The notes beneath the pieces are model-generated. The model was not told the origin of the DNA, searched no databases, and was given only the letters and a program-made list of their open reading frames with translations. Positions 12,501 through 25,349 of a DNA stretch of 64,000 nucleotides are shown piece by piece (the stretch's first letter is position 1; each line of letters opens with the position of its first letter). The stretch comes from Dirofilaria immitis (lineage: Eukaryota > Nematoda > Chromadorea > Rhabditida > Onchocercidae), in NCBI GenBank assembly GCA_024305405.1, contig JAKNDB010000068.1:3100501-3164500 (forward strand). Direction: 5' to 3'. A program made the position numbers and the translations under genes.

Positions 12501-15500
12501 CCGAAACCAATCCAGTCACGACGGATCAAGATTTTGAAACCCTGAAGTACCATAGCACAATTAAAAGTCAAATCTAATAAAATTACAAATTCATTTATGT
12601 TTGAAGTTCTTACCTCAAAAGTCCTGTAATATGGGTCAGCAATTATTTTTATGAGCGTAACAATTTGTGTCGTCCGATCCCATCCATCTGTACAATGAAC
12701 TAAAACTGATCGCCCTATAAAGAAATTATCGATTTTAAGCAATAAGTAATCTCTCTGTTTCAACATTCAATTCACTTACAGTTAAGAATTCCACATCTTT
12801 TATTGCTTGTCCATTTTATCTGACTCATTAAAACTTATTGATGCTTACTTATTTCACACCTAACAAAACTTTTAGTATGAAATTCATGAAATTGTAAGGC
12901 CAAAAATAACCATCATCGACAAGTGCCTTTACACATTTTTGTGCAGTATCAATGAGACTCGTAAGGTATTGCAACCAAAAAGTGGACTGAATTGATTGAA
13001 GAATAGTGTTATGATCTTGAGGACCTGCGAGAACAGCTCTCAACTTATGAAAGCTGTTACGGATTTCGTGGATATTTGCTAATCCACAAAAAATGACTTC
13101 CGTCTGCTGATAATATTCTGAAAGCAAAAAGCTTCTGATAATAACACATAAAATTCTATCCATTACAAAATACTGCTTAACAATGAATTTTTTCCTATCA
13201 TGTCCAAAATCTGGCATATATTAAGCAAACCTTCTGACTCAGCTCCACCACCTTTCACCACTCGATTTGCCAAGGCTGCGGTATATGAACGGCAGTCCAC
13301 TATTAACAACTTCCGAGATGACGGCCCTGCAACTGTTTTCGCAAACCGATAACACAAATGTTGACATTCAATACTTGATTATAAAATCGTTACAGAAACT
13401 AAAGAACTAATCAAATAATATTTCAGTAATAGATTTACTTCCATTAACAGCTTTCCTAGCACATTCCAACAGTTTTTCATCTAATGGGAATCGATAGTTG
13501 AAAATGCCACAACACGGCTGACTACTGCGTAATAAAACGGATTCATTTTTAGCACAGCACCATACCGCAGCCGGAAATCGAGCATTATTTCGAGCAGCAC
13601 AAGCTCGACGTAATTCATCGTCCGTTATATCCCTTGGAACTATAACTGACTTCGGATATGTTGCACATAATCTGAAAAATTCTAATTGCTGCGAATAGAA
13701 AAATCCATACATCCAAGTTGATTCCGCTTTTAATTGTTCGGTTATCCTCATTTCTGGGCCTAGTTCAACGAATACCATATAACTGAATTCGATGGATGGA
13801 AAAGTTGGTACAAATTTCAACTAATGTAAAAATTCTAGTTGCGAAAAAATTAAAAGATTCTTAAAAGAAACAAAACATACGAATAATCAGTATTGGCCTC
13901 TGAAACTCTCCAAGAACGAGGATTGTAATTGAGTCTCACGAATTCTTTTTGCGCTGAGCATTCAGAATCACTAGTTTCACTGTGAAATCTAAGCCAGCTA
14001 GGAAGTTGAGCCTGAAATAAAAAAATAGATTGGTTCGAAAATTATCTGAATGGAACCACCGAACAAAAAGTTAGGCCAGTTAAAACATAAAATCTGCTAG
14101 AAGAAAACGCAATGTAAAACCATGATTTTCATTTTTCAGCTCAAGTATCATTTCTGTAAAATCTGTATTTTATTGCATATTAGTTTGACAACAATAAAAT
14201 CAATTTTTTTAAAAGATACCTTTGCGGCTTTGGCAAACTGCCATGCAAAAACATCATTTGTAGCAATATTGTAAGTCGCTTTCTGCAATCTCTTGTGCAG
14301 TTCCACTTGCACCTCGCTTGCACACCTCAACCTTAAAAAGGTGTATTGCCAACGATAAAGATAATTCTATTACATTTCGTAATTATCAAATTTAAGTCGA
14401 GGATTTGCTCCCTAATATATTTTACAGTAGTTATTGTACAGCTTACTCCCAGATAAATACTACTCCAAAAATCATAAAGTGGAACCATTCGCCAAAGTTA
14501 ATTTCTATTCAATTCAGAATACCCATTCCATGCAGTTATTATATTCAACGAAGAAACTTCATTCCCCAAATATTTTAGATTTTAATTCCAATCAATAATA
14601 CCTGCATATTCGGCCAAATTTGCATGTAATCTGGATTCCATACGGATCGCCGGACCAAAATTCCACAGTATCAACACTCAAAAGTGGAATAATCGCCAAA
14701 GCATTTTTCACGCGATCTAGTATAACGATTCGATAATTTGTTATATAAACAGTACCGGAACCCGTATCCATAGTCGATTCCAATGATTCGCCCGGAAGAG
14801 CACCAACAGGAAGTGCTTCTGATATTTTAGCCTGGACATTTAATACAATGAAATTTGTATAAGTAGAATTTCATAAGATTAATTTTACTAAGCTACCAAA
14901 AAAACTGTTCAACGTTTGAAGGGATTGCTTCATAACAACAACACCATATCACATTTCATGGTAAATTCCTTCACAAATGTTTTACTAGAACTAATCAGAG
15001 AGAGAAAAAGTGATGTTTTACTTACAGCATTTACTGGAAATAACTGCTCCATCTCTAAAACCCTTACTATTGCGGACGAAAACATTTCTACCAACATTCT
15101 GTTTGATTCTTCTACTAAACATATTAGTGAAATGCAAAACAAAAGGCAAACAAGATATGGCGGGTAATTTATATTGTTCCTTATAAATGCTCCACTTTAT
15201 GGAAATCACTGAAAAATAACGGGAGGGAAGAAAGACATCAAGTTTTCATACATTTCTTACGATCAAGAGAAAAAAGAACACTTATCTACCTTAACCTTAA
15301 ATGCGAAAATTATTCCCGCGATTTACTGTCCATCAACTTCTTTTCAATTACATTAAAATCTCAAAATTGAAAAAAAAATGCACATTTTAATCCATATACA
15401 TTAAGTTGTATCAAAATAACATGTAAGAAAAAGGTCACTAATGTTAGTGAAATATGTAAATATCGTCAAAATCCACCATTTCTGGTCATCTTTGTATTGT

Positions 15501-15808
15501 TTATTTTTATATGCAGTTCGATACATATAGTCCTAACACCGCATCACTTTTTAAATAAAATCTCGAAAGTCTAACTGGTAATGAAGTGTAAAAACTCACA
15601 CGTTGCGCGAAGATCGTTGCAGCCGATGGACCATCATCATCCTCCACACTTTGCGAGTAATGCGACATATCCAAAAATATGGAGGATCTTCAACAGATTC
15701 GAGTGGAAAACTGTCGTTATCAACCACGCCACACGGGACAAAATCTTCTTCACCACGTTGTGCTCCAGAAGGAACTCGAATAGGAATTGCCTCGGACGCT
15801 GCTGGCAT
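9596..15808 (-). CDS. mtm-3: MTMR3/4-type myotubularin phosphoinositide 3-phosphatase with FYVE finger
   Basis: Predicted PI3P / PI(3,5)P2 3-phosphatase acting on endosomal and autophagic membranes. Exons in coding order: 15597-15808, 14602-14831 and 14221-14334 (PH-GRAM), 13882-14011, 13439-13671 (SLCATYPKS), 13231-13326 (ANRVVKGGG), 12911-13117, 12614-12714 (active site HCTDGWDR, the CX5R loop, intact), 12363-12541, 11906-12172, 11604-11740, 11304-11442, 11060-11140, from 10959 to about 10880 (charged coiled coil), 10307-10414, 10002-10188 and 9596-9853. The last two exons form a FYVE finger with WLMDD, RRHHCR and RVCNKC and all its Cys. Catalytic Cys and Arg argue for an active enzyme. The ATG at 15808 follows an in-frame stop. 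One base appears lost in runs near 15673-15677, 12436-12441, 10035-10037 and 9806-9810; restoring each recovers conserved sequence. The donor of the exon at about 10880 is unresolved because a TAG lies close to it. Confidence 0.95.
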
Positions 15809-17880
15809 ATCCAGCCTTCTCGATGCTCAATCCGTGGAGCTACTACTACCACTACTACTACAAAAGCTGCTGTTATCACTAACAGCGATATCTCTGCCTA
15901 CAGATACGCTTTTTCCGACCAGCAGTTCAAAGATATTAATCGTAATGAAGGATTCAAAAGAAGCAGCTATTAACTAGCCCGCAGCAAAAATCGTCGGAAT
16001 ATGTTGACAAATATTCTCTTTTCGTTGAAAACAGCAAAACTGGACTTTGATAAGAAAAAATGCTTTTTTTGTTCAACTGCCGAAAATGCTTTCGAGCGGT
16101 GTCAAGTGTACAACAACGTCTCTTTTGCGTATCGCCAAACCAGATTTACATAAAATAATCTGAAATATCGAACATTATTTAATATTTCATTCGCAAGATA
16201 ACACAATTATCACTCACGCTATCGCAGAAAACACTTGGAAAAACTAAATAAGATGAGTCGAAGAAGATTCTTAAAATATGAACAAATTAGGGACCATTAG
16301 AACTTTTCTATACCGATGCTCTCGAGGCTGATATTCAATATTAACACAGCGACGATCGGTTAATAAGAAAAGCTTTCTCCAAAACTCTCAAGGATTTCTT
16401 TTCTTACATTTTCACAATAATTATTTTCTGCTAAGTGTTTGAGACCGGTTTCAAATACTCGGCCTATGCATACAACTTTAAGAACTAGATATTTGCTAAG
16501 TTTACTCATTCAGTCCCTCTTTCCAACTACTTCTAGATTATAATAATCAAATTTAACAATCCACAACAGTTCAATCTATGTTACGTTATCACTCAGAAAT
16601 GATAGAACATACCGATAGAACTGAATTTTAAATGAAATGCTGTTAGTGATGAAAAAGACACATTCCCCATCTCGTCTCGCAGCGGTTATTCAAATTTACT
16701 ACTGGCAATTGAAAATATCCTTCTGCTTTGTCAACAATATTGGAAAAAGGAAAAAGTGAGTGGAACGAAAGAACTTAACAAGTAAGTAAGGCGAACAGAT
16801 CAACAAAGCAATCAGTAGAAAAAAAAAAGAACTGTTTTACACATGCGTCAATGTCACAACAAACAAGTTTTACCCAATATATCGATCGATTGAATTTCAC
16901 AGTAAAATTAAAGTAAATTAGTTGTAATGCTTCGCTCGATTTTTTGCTAGCAAACTATAAATACTATTATCGGTTTGACATTACTAAAATTTGTTGCAGA
17001 TGAAAACATCGACCTACAGAATGTGCAGTAATACTCAATACTCTAACTACTAAAACAACAAATGACAGACAAGAGTGAGAGGAAACTGCATAGTAACAAG
17101 GAGCAATGAACACTGATACACGAAACACTCACCATCCAGCATTCAGAAAGTGATAATTTAAAGATAAATTGTGAAGATGTTGATAGGAGCAATAAATACA
17201 TCCGACACTTACAAATGAGCAGCTAACATGTCGAGTGCAATAAATAACATTGTTTATTTCTCCAATCAGTAAAACTAAAAATGACGTAGAGATCATTCCA
17301 TCTGGAATCTTTTCCCATTTTTATCATCAAGTGATAAATGCAACAAGGATAATGGATATGCAGAAGGGGACTTTCTGAATATACTAAATCACATTTTCAG
17401 GCAGGTACGTTCTCTTGTCGGTAACATCACGAAGAATAATTATAAATAGTTTGGTTGATCTATTGCGGATGGAGAGGAGACAAACATCCTAATGGAAATT
17501 AAATTCCCATCGATTCATTCCGCCGACGAGCCATTACGGGAATAGGAATGTATGTTATTATTAATGGCTAAGCAACTGTGGCAGCAGCGCATCTACATTC
17601 ACACCCACGCACATCTTGCATGCACGACACATGCAGACTTAAACGCAGATATATACACACGTACCCACGCCGATAAATATTTACATAGGAAAAGAGAGAG
17701 GGAGACAGGCAGACAGACGGAAAGAGAGAGAGGGAAAGAAAGAGGGAGGAAAGGAGGAGAAAGAAAGAGGAAAAAGAACAACAATACAATGGTGACAACG
17801 GCACATATCTATTTAAGTTTTTCATTTGTCTCATTTCATTTTCATCGTCAGTGACATGCTTTGATCAAAAGCAAAACATC
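15809..17880. other. Upstream region of the myotubularin gene
   Basis: This gene-free stretch probably contains the promoter of the minus-strand myotubularin gene. I see no recognisable exon. From about 17550 the plus strand becomes purine-rich. The frames that cross it encode low-complexity sequence and are not called. Confidence 0.4.
17690..17776. repeat. Purine (GA/GGAAA) microsatellite tract
   Basis: An imperfect purine-only tract of about 85 bp made of GAGAGG, GAAAG and GGAG units. It accounts for the opposing spurious frames in this area. Confidence 0.85.
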
Positions 17881-17954
17881 GAATGTTGCAGACAGACAGA
17901 CCGCGGCTAGACTGCGATCCGAATCGAAAATTTTATCTATCACCATCGCCAATT

Positions 17955-17985
17955 AATCAATCAATCGATCGATCGATCGATCAAT
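17955..17985. repeat. ATCG tetranucleotide microsatellite
   Basis: A short run of ATCG/ATCA units (about seven) sits in a locally more GC-rich patch (17880-18060) compared with its surroundings. Confidence 0.8.
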
Positions 17986-18440
17986 CTTCTCTCTCTCCTT
18001 TAACACAGCCCACCCACTCCTCCGTTCGCAGTGTCCTTGGAGAAACGGGCGAATGAAACGAGACCCTTCACCCTCAACATTAAAACAGTTCAAAATATTG
18101 CAACTGTCTGGACAATTGTTGCGCTGTCGTCATTGCTGCGACGGGAGTGCACTTCGACCGTATCGAGCATTCTAGATCTGCACTTAGAAGATCTAACGAA
18201 TAGAAAAATAAGGATTGAAGCTTCTTCGAGTTTTCTTAAGTATCAGTTTATTTCTTTGAGGAAATATGAGATAGATAGATAGATAGAATAAGATTTAACT
18301 ACCGAGGAAATGGATTTAGAAATACAGATATCGTATCAAATGTGAAAATAGTTCGAGACAATTCCGTTACAATTCTTACCATACATTTATATTTCATACC
18401 TTTTGGCTTAAAATTATGAATAAATGTGAAAGGATTTTCC

Positions 18441-19030
18441 AGATCAAAGATGAAATCAATAATTGTGAAACCAGTAATTGATTTATCAGTGGAACTTGCA
18501 ATACAGAAAATTTACAGCAGCACACTCGAAAAGAATGAAGAAAACACTGAAGGGAAACATCAAGAAGCAATTGCTAAGTACTGGGAAAGCAAAAAAAACA
18601 ATGCTGCCGGAATTAATCGTGACAAGGCAAATGACACCTCTGTCATGAATGTGACAGCCATCGATATCTAATCAGTGATAACAATAAAAATAAATATAGA
18701 TGCAATCATACTGCAGCAATAATATACTACAATTTTAATCGCAGATATGAAGTGACGGATCTGCGAAAAGTAGATAGGAGGCAATGCAAGAAAAGCTAAT
18801 AGAAAGTAGAAATGAAGAATTCAGAATTCTTTAGTATTTTAGAGAACGAATAAAGAGAAACTTGAACTGCTTTAACTTTTAACCAGATAGCTCAATGTTG
18901 TGAGTTGACTCTTGGAGAAGTGCAGGATATAGCTGATGAAAAAATAGATGCTGGAAGATTTAATCCTGTTATTTCTGGGATAATAACTGAAAAAGAAATT
19001 GATGACTGCAAAAAAATCTGGATCGTATTC
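18441..19030 (+). CDS. Candidate two-exon gene fragment, unrecognised
   Basis: Two stretches look more protein-like than their surroundings. The first runs from an ATG at 18447 to a stop at 18671 (about 75 codons, charged, with LSVELAIQKIY and EAIAKYWESK). The second starts after a good TTTTAACCAG acceptor at 18892 and reads about 43 codons containing CCELTLGEVQDIADEKIDAG and then ITEKEIDD, before a frame break in an A run near 19010. No splice donor clearly joins them, and I recognise no family. They may be pieces of one gene, a decayed gene or chance. Confidence 0.22.
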
Positions 19031-19059
19031 CAAATTTGATTGCACATATATGAGATCTT

Positions 19060-21170
19060 ATTTGTAGCTAATAGAAGTAATTAACATGTTATCAACGAAC
19101 TTGAGAAGCTACTAGCATCTGAGGATCACTAATTATCAGGCGAAAAAACGATAGAATATAATTAGTTCTGGAATAATGCCAAGCTAGAACATGAACCAAA
19201 AAAACATTTTTATTGCATTGTACGAAGAATACGTGATCGAAATAATATGATAATATTCTCGGCTATTTCAAAGACATTATCGTAAATAGCAAATGAAAGT
19301 AAAATCATCTCGAGTGACGTAGTACTTACTGCTCTACGTGAATACGTTTCAACTTTCATAAAACTTATCTATCCATTCTATTACGAGCCTTTTATCCACC
19401 GTGAGATATATTACTATCATATGGTACTGATAATGCTCGTAAAAGATAATTCCTCAAACATTTTCAAAGAATGCAAACTTATTTAAATTACTTAATATCA
19501 TCAATCTTCGATAGAATCAACGGCAAACAATCATTTCTCATTTCTGTGTTAAGTTATCCATTTCGCGCAATAACAATTCACTTTAAAAGATTATTTTAGA
19601 ATTGAAATGTATTTTGAAATGATTGATATTTATGATATAGATAGGATAGCCGTAATGTGAAGTAGGATTCAATCGTTGCTACTGTTGAGTCTTTGTTTTA
19701 CGTCAAGCCTACTTTTGAAAGGCTGCTATTTGATAGATATTGAATATCCGTTAAACAGACATTATGCTCCGAGTTGATTAATGAGAACAAGATGACCTGG
19801 AGAGTAACTGTACTATTACAACTTCGGGATGGAAACTGTTTTGGCATACGTCAGTTTATGCTCATTCCACTAGAACAGGTTAGGTAGACTTTTTCGCCTG
19901 GTTACAACAGATTGTGATGCAATACATGCCGGTACCGGGGTGCAGCCAGTCACAGCTGTCTCCAAGGTCACTTGTACCTGCATAACTCCCTTTCAATCCT
20001 CTCCCTCTTTCGATCCTTTTAATTTTTAGGAATGAGAGAAGATAGAGATGTTGTGACATCATTTCTGGATATTCCGATAAATAGAAATGTAAAAGATGGA
20101 TTTAATAAGATTTCAGGTTTCAGATGAAATTCTCATACGTTAAAAACAATTAAAATAAATTAAAGGACCAACAAGCAAACATCATCGATTGATGTTAACC
20201 AGTGATCTATTGGTGACAATCCCTTACCTCCCTCAATTATATCTGCTGAATCATCCATCCATCACACTGCAACAGAATCTTTTCCATTTTACTCACCATA
20301 TCGAGCATTTCTGAGCAGTACCACCGATCAATTCAGCCTTATTCTCAGTTAAACAATAAGGTTTGGCCTAAGCAATAGGCAATCATCCTATATCCTTTAG
20401 GCATCCAGATTCAGAGGTCACGTGCACCAACCGACCAACCAAAAGGACGGGACAAGTATAAGAGCAAAGATCAAGCAAGCACCAGCAAACAATTTAGAAT
20501 GAATGAGTCAGTGGGTGTTATTGAAGTAGTCATACAAGCAGAGAGAGAGAAGGATGACCTTGTTGAGAGATGACGGATGAAAATGAATGGAAAGAGACAG
20601 AAAAGAGAAAGGAGGAAAGAGGAATGTAAGACGTAGAATGGCAACATAACACAATAACACCGTATTCATTCCAGTCGCATATATATTTTATCAGATCATG
20701 AGGCCTATCATGGAATGATATGATATACGACATCGGATATATGCGAACAGACAACTGAAGATGATAAAGGATCAATGAAAGAAGCGTGCAACGGACGGCT
20801 AGACATATCATGAAAATGACCGAGAGGACAGATGGACGGACATACAGAGCAGTTAAGACGGGAAATAAAGATAGCAAGGAGGCGGGAAAAGATGAACAAA
20901 AATAAGAGAGAGAAAGAGGCGTGTAAGATAGTTTGAATCACGTGGATACAAGAGAGTATCAGAAGACGAGAACGACGAGAGTTGCGCATTAAACAGGGCA
21001 CGGAGAATCGTCGGCAACAAGTTTGCAGAAAATATTTATGTCTGGGTATACTTGGCTGTAGTCCAATGAGAAGATGGCTGATTGTATGCAGAAGACATTC
21101 GCTGCAGACTTCGTCTATTCAGATCGAAGGGCTATGTGACGACGAGGATTTGATAAAAATATGTGAGAAA
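19060..21170. other. Gene-poor spacer
   Basis: No supported gene here. The plus strand is purine-rich between about 20500 and 21000, which produces long overlapping minus-strand frames rich in Leu, Ser and Ile with no domain features. Confidence 0.4.
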
Positions 21171-21176
21171 ACCGAC

Positions 21177-21476
21177 ATGATACGTGATAAGTAATAGCAT
21201 TCTGTATGTCAATGGAATAATAGATTTCAGTATGATACGTGATAAGTAATAGCATTCTGTATGTCAATGGAATAATAGATTTCAGTATGATACGTGATAA
21301 GTAATAGCATTCTGTATGTCAATGGAATAATAGATTTCAGTATGATACGTGATAAGTAATAGCATTCTGTATGTCAATGGAATAATAGATTTCAGTATGA
21401 TACGTGATAAGTAATAGCATTCTGTATGTCAATGGAATAGCATTCTGTATGTCAATGGAATAATAGATTTCAGTAT
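21177..21476. repeat. 55-bp minisatellite, about five near-identical copies
   Basis: Units begin at 21177, 21232, 21287, 21342 and 21397, each starting ATGATACGTGATAAGTAATA. The copies look identical by eye. The last unit contains an internal duplication of about 23 bp. Such uniformity implies recent expansion. There are no unique spacers between units, so it is not a CRISPR array. Confidence 0.95.
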
Positions 21477-21644
21477 GATACATGAGGAAATAGTATTTAT
21501 ATGACGATGGAACAATAACTATCTATCAGTTTATCAGATGTAGCATGTGAGAAATGGTGTATTTATTATCATTTAGTTCAATTTTAAAAAATGTGATGCC
21601 ATTCTATCTTTTCTTTAAACTGACTGATAGATGAACGAATCTTT

Positions 21645-21735
21645 TTCATGTATGTGTATGTATGCATGTATGTATGTATGTATGTATGTATGTATATGTA
21701 TGTATGTATGTATGTATGTGTGTATGTCTGTATGT
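21645..21735. repeat. ATGT tetranucleotide microsatellite
   Basis: About 20 units of TATG/TGTA with a few interruptions. Confidence 0.9.
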
Positions 21736-22990
21736 GTTTAGTATTTTTTATTTGTGCTAAAAAACTTTAGCAGTTGTTGAGAAGATATGTAATTTGTGAA
21801 AAGGCAAGAAGGAATATTTTCGAATCGATCGCATGCATCTTTTAATGTCCAATTTTGAATGTCATTTTTCATTCCTCAAAATTATTCCATTAATGTCATA
21901 TACTATGTACATACGGAACAAACAATAAAGTTATTGATTGTGCTATTCTTTATATTCAGAGATTGTAGTTTTTAGGAAAATACTGAAAGTCTTAACTTCT
22001 ACTAAAATATATGAAAAACTAAGATATTAGGATGATTATTATTGAATTTGTTAGGATTGCACAAACTGAATCCTCAGGACAAAGGCGATAAGCAGGAATC
22101 AGAGCCTTAGATTCATCTTTTGCTCGCTTCCTTCAGCGAATTCCTGGCTATTATTGCATGCATACATCTCACAAAATTTTAGTTAAATATACGATAAGAA
22201 TAAGATGAATTGTATTTAAAAAAAAAAAAAAAGGTAGAAAAAGAAAACTAATAAGTAAAATTGAAAAGGGTGTAATAAAAGAAAACAAAGTATGAAAATG
22301 TTAGCTTTAACAATGAACTCAAATTCCATGTCAATTTATGGTTAAAATTGCTACCATATTTTCAACCCGAAACATCTATCTCATCCATCGTAATTTCTAT
22401 CTGATCTGCAATTCGAAATATTGCATATATATCTCATGCAAAGTGAGGCCAAATTCGAAGAACTGTCGTTTCAGATTTGTCATTTCCGTGGATTATAAAA
22501 CCGTAATCGTATTTTATGCCAAAGCTCATGTGTATCATCCTATAAAATCCATAATCTTTTTCGGGCAAATTATGCAATTAATGATGCATTCATCGATAGT
22601 CCGTGGATTTGAATAGCGTATTTCAAATATTATGGTGTCACTCAAATAAATACTCGTTATTTTGCCATTAGAGGTTGAAAATATTGCACATAAATCAGAT
22701 TGTTTAGGATATTCAAATTAACAGACTTTTAACACCTTGTCCTGTTTCAAACTTTTAGATGTTTTATTACTTCAAGAATTGTACGAAGTCTTAATTTTTA
22801 ATCTTTTATGATACAATTAGGACTTTATAGTATCTCTTTTCGCTTTGATGTTTCCTTTCTTTTTTGTCCTGAAAGTTATATTATTTTTATTTTTCTCTCT
22901 CTTTTTTTTTTTTTTTTTTTAATATTTTTCTTCGCTTTAAGATTTGCAAAGCTAAATTTGTTAGTATTTTATTTAAACTGCCAATAACAA
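21736..22990. other. Gene-poor spacer with homopolymer tracts
   Basis: AT-rich DNA with a poly-A run near 22220 and a T-rich tract near 22890-22925. I see no supported gene. Confidence 0.4.
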
Positions 22991-24342
22991 AACAGCTATC
23001 GAAAAGTTGATGATATATCTGAGAAGCATATTATTTGTTTCAGGAATAATATCTGTTCGTTATATTGTTTACATGTTACATTTTTAACATTTACAAATAT
23101 TCGACTCACTTCCGGAATAACAGAAGTATTATGAACTGTATAAATTCCGGATAAGTATGCCATATTAGTAATCAAAAGCACACTCCAAAGATAGCATATA
23201 TCACCACACCAACCGTAATAGTGAAAATACCTTTGCTGCTTCCATAAATATTAACTGAAGAATGATCTATCCTATGATATAACATAAATGTTGAAGTAAA
23301 CTAATGACTAAACATCTCTTCAATTGCTCATTAGTCAATACTGAAATTCATAATGGCTAAGAAATAGCAACTAACTACTATGGTTTTGCTGTTTTTAGTT
23401 AAATTTCATGTAACAAAACCTGTAAATGAGCGACGACTCTTCTCTTGTTTATTTTCTTGAATAGAACGTTTCAAGATCCGTCGACCTGAATGTGATCGTC
23501 TTTTTGGGCAAAGCAAATCGATTCTCGCTAATCCATGAGCAGTTCTGGTAACGTTATCAAAGTAAGCATCATATCGCCATTTGCTATGCTGCAATATTTT
23601 CTGAGATGAAATGAAGCTTACAATTGAAAGATATTTGATTTTTTTTCTTAAAAAGATTTTGAAACTTTTGATCTAAAGCGATAATCGAAATCTTTTAACA
23701 CTGACACGATTCAGGAAAGTTTATCTTTCAATCTATGATTAGCTAAGGCTCGTTAAATTTTCGGCGTTTTTTTGTTGTTGGTTAATCATTTAACAGACAG
23801 TGATAGACTTATATCAGCTTATTTACCAGATTCATCAATCCGGTGAAATTATAAGGCGTAACCCATGAAATAGCATCCGATCTGTTTCTTCTTGCTTCGG
23901 CACTTTTACCAAATACCACCTTGATGGCTTCATTGCACCATTCCGTTTTGCTAACGATAATAAGGATCTTCTTATCGATCTTCATTCTCACTTTAGAATA
24001 TTTGCAATCGTTTAATCGATGTATTTGTGATATCTGCAACATTCATATTGTCATATTATGTTTCTCAATCAATCATATTTTTGCAATTTCGAAATACTGA
24101 CAGTGATGGAATTTCTTGATGAGAAACCAAGTGTCATTTTATCATCAATACATTTTTTACTTCACAAATAGTCTCTTTGTAAAAAACAGGAAATATAACT
24201 TTCAAACATAAATTTCAAATGCATACATTGTTACAACAGTGCTGTTGTATGAAAAGTGAGAATCGATGCAAGATAATGCGATTCGACTTTATCCGTAATA
24301 CCAACAGCAAAAGAACATCGATTGCTAGATACAGCCGCATTC
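22990..24342 (-). CDS. Multi-exon gene of unknown function, possibly secreted
   Basis: Three or four exons with good splice sites. Exon 24235-24342 follows TTTGTAG and in one frame opens with an ATG and a signal-peptide-like stretch (MRLYLAIDVLLLLVLRIKS); a second frame of the same exon is also open. Exon from about 24040 to 23830 (after GTTGCAG) contains KKILIIVSKTEWCNEAIKVV and WVTPYNFTGLMNL; its donor is GTAAAT. Exon from about 23590 to 23424 contains KWRYDAYFDN and a basic stretch rich in Arg and Lys; it joins the preceding one in phase. A further candidate around 23210-23115 contains YLSGIYTVHNTS and ends at GTGAGT. The RYD and GIY motifs faintly recall the peroxidase-like N-terminus of dual oxidases, but I do not assert it. 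Phase between the first two exons does not match, perhaps because of an indel. Confidence 0.4.
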
Positions 24343-24905
24343 CTACAAACATTTTTCTTTATACAATAATTATTTCATACATTCAACTAGAATAAAAACT
24401 TGTGAATTTTAATAAGTACCGTAATATTTACATTGCAATTCACATATGTTGTAAGTAATTTGTATACTGAATTCGATCCAGTTCAATTTTTTGCGAACTA
24501 TAATTGAAATAACTCATTCTCCCAATATTACTTGTAAACAGCTATTTTGATTTATATTGAATATATAAGAATTATACGAAAGTTTTTAAATGAAAACATT
24601 TATTGAAAAAAATTTCATTGAAATATTGCAAATGATTATTTTAATTTATGATGAATTATATAGTTTACATGAAGGCCTTTCAGAAAGACTGATCGCTCTT
24701 CCGTTGTGGTGGATTCAGAGACTATGAACTTCGATAATACTGCTAGCGTAATTGTTCCATATTTATGCCCTAAACAAAATAATTGCGATAAATGTCGATG
24801 TTGTGATTGATGTCGTGATTGGTTTTGATATAATTGATATGGCAGAGAAATATTGGAATTAGGAATATTACACATCAAAAAAATTTTTGGTCAATTAAAT
24901 CCACT

Positions 24906-24978
24906 ACGCCGTAGAAGTTCAGGGACAGAGCGCTGCCTTAGCACCAAAGGGGTCTGGGGTACGATTCCCTATGTTTCC
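24906..24978 (+). repeat. tRNA-Ala(AGC)-like fragment, probably tRNA-derived SINE or tRNA pseudogene
   Basis: A D-arm-like segment (24917-24931), a TTAGCAC loop with AGC anticodon position (24938-24944) and a B-box-like GGTACGATTCC (24958-24968) follow in tRNA order. The anticodon stem does not pair and the acceptor stem is not evident, so it is not a functional tRNA. It could be a tRNA-derived SINE head. Confidence 0.55.
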
Positions 24979-25349
24979 AATTGGTGTTAATTAAAAAATA
25001 TTTCAAGAAATCCATAATGAAGAGGAACCTACATTGCAATAAGCAAGAAGCATTATAAGACGGCAACAATTATTTGATTCAAACAGGTTGAAAATTTAGT
25101 ATGTTGTGCAGATTACTTCATTGTCATTATAGATACTTCTGCTTCATTGTCATTATATATATATCCAAGATTTTTAATTTAGATTCAAAAATTTTTGTAG
25201 TCGTGTATAAATATGCTTGTTTTATTTTTTAGTAGATCTGTAGCTAGGATATTCTTTATTTTTCTTGTGCTAATTGATACACACAGTTACAAATTCTTTA
25301 TTTCCACTTAAGCTTCAAAACGTTGCCAAAGCTAAAGTCCAAAGACACC

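Noticed and set aside
13672..13820. Open N-terminal extension of the myotubularin exon
   Set aside because: It is intronic: a TTTTTCAG acceptor at 13672 joins the previous exon in phase to give the conserved NTDYSLCATYP.
15581..15977. Plus-strand frames of 124 and 130 codons
   Set aside because: They are antisense shadows of the first myotubularin exon (15597-15808), whose minus-strand reading joins in phase to the GRAM exon.
17552..17854. Plus-strand 100-codon Arg/Glu-rich frame
   Set aside because: It is the translation of a GA-type microsatellite.
20530..21001. Two long overlapping minus-strand frames
   Set aside because: They arise from a purine-rich plus strand and encode low-complexity Leu/Ser/Ile sequence.
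21177..21476. CRISPR-like array
   Set aside because: Repeats are directly adjacent with no unique spacers, and the genome is eukaryotic.
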